DNA from: Clostridia bacterium
GTDB taxonomy: Bacteria > Bacillota > Clostridia > Christensenellales > CAG-1252
Reading direction: 5' to 3'
DNA length: 35,973 bases
Assembly: GCA_024685775.1 (NCBI GenBank)
Contig: JAIKVL010000035.1
Location: forward strand, 1 to 35,973
A program made the position numbers and the translations under genes. The notes below the pieces were generated by a model that was not told the origin of the DNA, searched no databases, and worked only from the letters and a program-made list of their open reading frames with translations. Shown here piece after piece: positions 34,901-35,973 of this stretch (position 1 is the first letter of the stretch; each line of letters begins with the position of its first letter).

Positions 34901-35154
34901 TCCATACGAGGATCAAACATAAACCGAGCGAGGGCAGCGATGAGGTTTTGAATTCTCTTCGCGCCGGCTACGTCAGCTACGTTATCAATACCCGCGCCGT
35001 CCTTTCCGGCGTGCACGAAGGCAACGGCATCAAGATCCGCGCGCTTGCCGCCGCGAACGGCATTACGATGCTCACCTCGCTGGATACCGTCCGTATGCTT
35101 TTGGACGTTCTGGACGAGATCACCCTCGGAGTCTCCACTATCGACGCGAAGTAA
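31972..35154 (+). CDS. carB: Carbamoyl-phosphate synthase large subunit
   Basis: A 1060-residue protein of normal length. The start [28 protein letters not shown] at 31972 is inside carA, with GGAGG ahead of it. It consists of two homologous ATP-grasp halves (first carboxyphosphate, then carbamoyl phosphate), each opening with a GSGPIxIGQxxEFDY motif (residue ~16 and ~560), a helical oligomerisation region between them, and a C-terminal MGS-like allosteric domain (~930-1060). Other motifs are [28 protein letters not shown] and [18 protein letters not shown]. It is the last gene of the rightward operon, followed by a terminator 20 bp downstream. Confidence 0.97.
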   Translation: [1060 protein letters not shown]

Positions 35155-35173
35155 CGGGGTCTTTCGATAAAAA

Positions 35174-35197
35174 ACGTCGGAGAAATCCGACTTTTTT
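35174..35197 (+). terminator. Intrinsic terminator after carB
   Basis: GTCGG (35176-35180) pairs with CCGAC (35187-35191) around AGAAAT and is followed by TTTTTT. The A-run upstream can extend the stem past one bulged C. The core CGGAGAAATCCG is the same as in the glnN leader terminator. Confidence 0.75.
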
Positions 35198-35248
35198 CAT
35201 TGGCGGAGACAGGAAAAACCAAATCGAACGATTCAAGAATCAGCCTAT

Positions 35249-35400
35249 CACGCAAACGCGTGTATATCATCAAGCGACAGCTTGTAAATCATTAGCGCAA
35301 AGTACCGCATAGCATCAACCCGAAGCGGATGCTTTTATACACGGCAGAGCCGTGATGATATGTAGGGGCGAGCTCTTGTTGATATGCCAAACCTCGCTCC
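35249..35400. repeat. Array of small palindromes with TGATAT/ATATCA spacers
   Basis: Short inverted repeats follow one another: CACGC-AAAC-GCGTG (35249-35262), CAAGC-GACA-GCTTG (35271-35284), AGCATC...GATGCT (35311-35333), CACGGC-AGA-GCCGTG (35340-35354) and a weaker one near 35364. They are separated by ATATCATC, ATCATT or TGATAT. I recall similar intergenic hairpin clusters in other Clostridia; their function is unknown. There is no gene in 35155-35482. Confidence 0.6.
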
Positions 35401-35414
35401 GCTTCGATTTGGAT

Positions 35415-35453
35415 AAAAAACAGTCTAAAGCAAATTCGCTTTAGACTGTTTTT
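35415..35453. terminator. Strong bidirectional terminator
   Basis: CAGTCTAAAGC (35421-35431) pairs perfectly with GCTTTAGACTG (35438-35448) around AAATTC, flanked by AAAAAA on the left and TTTTT on the right. It can end both the rightward carB transcript and the leftward gene at 35483-35701. Confidence 0.85.
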
Positions 35454-35482
35454 GGTGGAACGATAGCAACGTAAATCGAATT

Positions 35483-35701
35483 TCACTTAACCGAAAAGCC
35501 AACTATCAAGCCAACAATAGTCGCTGCTAATGATATTATAGCGATTACTAACATAAAAATGTTGAATCGCTTTGCTTTTCGCAACTCTTCTTTTTGCTCA
35601 GCATTTATTTGCTTTAAAAGGTCTAATTCACCATCGATTGCGTTCATCGTTTTTTTAATTCCATCAAACACACTTGAAAAATCTTTATCGAAGTTATCCA
35701 T
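35483..35701 (-). CDS. Small coiled-coil protein with C-terminal membrane helix
   Basis: A 72-residue protein, not recognised. The start MDNFDKDFSSVFDGIKK is chosen because AGAGG lies 9 bases upstream; an in-frame ATG at 35737 lacks such a site. Residues ~10-48 have a heptad-like charged pattern (DGELDLLKQINAEQKEELRKAK), followed by a single membrane helix at ~50-70 (FNIFMLVIAIISLAATIVGLIVGF). The protein is thus tail-anchored with its coiled coil in the cytoplasm. The DNA is AT-rich, unlike the carB side of the terminator. Similar small coiled-coil/TM proteins occur in accessory islands and phages. Confidence 0.65.
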   Translation of the reverse strand: MDNFDKDFSSVFDGIKKTMNAIDGELDLLKQINAEQKEELRKAKRFNIFMLVIAIISLAATIVGLIVGFSVK

Positions 35702-35759
35702 ATCATTTCCTCTTTTGTTTTGAAAAAGCATAGCCATTTTTCATAATATAAATCAAATT

Positions 35760-35972
35760 CTATTCCATATAATCGTTGAGGGATTTCATACTATTAAACC
35801 ATGATTCAATTTCGTCAAAAAGATTTTCTTGTACAAGCATATCTTTTGTTACGCCAGATAGAACTGTTTTACTCAAATAACACTTCAAGGCTTTTTCTCT
35901 GTCTTTAGAATCTGAAATGTTTTTTATATTATTAAACTGCTGTGCTGTTGTATTCCTTTGCGATAATAGAGT
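35760..35972 (-). CDS. C-terminal part of an unrecognised protein, 5' end outside window
   Basis: On the minus strand a frame is open from the right edge to TAG at 35760-35762, giving 70 residues (including FNNIKNISDSKDREKALKCY, VTKDMLVQENLFDEIESWF and ending SLNDYME). It is AT-rich and helical. It lies 58 bp upstream of the small membrane protein on the same strand and could share its transcript. No family is recognised, and the other two minus-strand frames contain stops. Confidence 0.5.
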   Translation of the reverse strand, partial: TLLSQRNTTAQQFNNIKNISDSKDREKALKCYLSKTVLSGVTKDMLVQENLFDEIESWFNSMKSLNDYME

Positions 35973-35973
35973 A

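Noticed and set aside
35249-35400. CRISPR array
   Set aside because: The repeated units are short, different palindromes with 8-15-base spacers, without a constant 23-40-base repeat, and no cas genes are in the window.
1-35973. tRNA, rRNA or insertion-sequence transposase genes
   Set aside because: No cloverleaf-like sequence, conserved rRNA segment or transposase motif was recognised on either strand.

Overview
The window looks like chromosomal DNA of an uncultured Clostridia-type Bacillota (a Christensenellales-like gut or rumen lineage would fit, but this is a guess). It shows AGGAGG-type ribosome binding sites, many A/T-rich intrinsic terminators, a type III glutamine synthetase, an archaeal/clostridial-type split glutamate synthase, a DUF975 membrane protein and a cohesin-like module. 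The core is moderately GC-rich and gene-dense. The first ~7 kb and the last ~0.8 kb are mosaic and contain AT-rich patches typical of accessory DNA.

Region 1 (1-7250) is an accessory array on the + strand. It holds small immunity-like proteins: a HEAT-like fragment, three copies of a DUF4275-like domain and several orphans. Two larger genes (1906-3333 and 5051-6754) share a nearly identical N-terminus, consisting of a beta-rich domain plus two membrane helices, followed by unrelated C-terminal domains. The DNA that carries the end of the DUF4275-like gene, the spacer and the anchor N-terminus is directly repeated. A third copy (4404-4536) is cut off just after the anchor start codon. This looks like a polyimmunity locus whose membrane-anchored members exchange C-terminal modules by recombination.

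Region 2 (7250-13770) holds a DUF975 membrane protein and two tandem LytS-type histidine kinase/response-regulator pairs with SARP-like output domains. The second regulator is broken by two in-frame stops. Next comes a decayed secreted cohesin-like protein joined to half of a metallo-beta-lactamase-fold domain; two one-base homopolymer changes explain both of its frame breaks.

Region 3 (13793-35154) is a divergent nitrogen-assimilation locus. Leftward: glnN (type III glutamine synthetase), an amtB-glnK fusion (ammonium channel with its PII regulator attached) and asnB. Rightward: a five-gene split glutamate synthase, a glutamine-synthetase-like protein with several altered catalytic positions, an ANTAR RNA-binding antiterminator with a non-phosphorylatable receiver, then purA, guaA, pyrG, carA and carB. 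The rightward genes are so tightly packed that I see room for only one promoter. Ammonium import, glutamine and glutamate synthesis and most of the large glutamine-amide consumers are thus in one divergent unit.

The most interesting signal lies in the glnN/glt intergenic region. Both divergent transcripts start with a hairpin bearing the same hexaloop, AAAGGC (A at position 1, G at position 4, as in known ANTAR target loops). In both, the 3' half of that hairpin is also the 5' arm of a strong intrinsic terminator. The ANTAR protein encoded in the rightward operon is the obvious candidate to control both leaders. Its partner may be the glutamine-synthetase-like protein encoded 3 bp upstream, which would then act as a nitrogen sensor instead of an enzyme.

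Region 4 (35155-35973) contains terminators, an array of small palindromes separated by TGATAT-like spacers, a small membrane protein, and the C-terminus of a gene that runs off the right edge.
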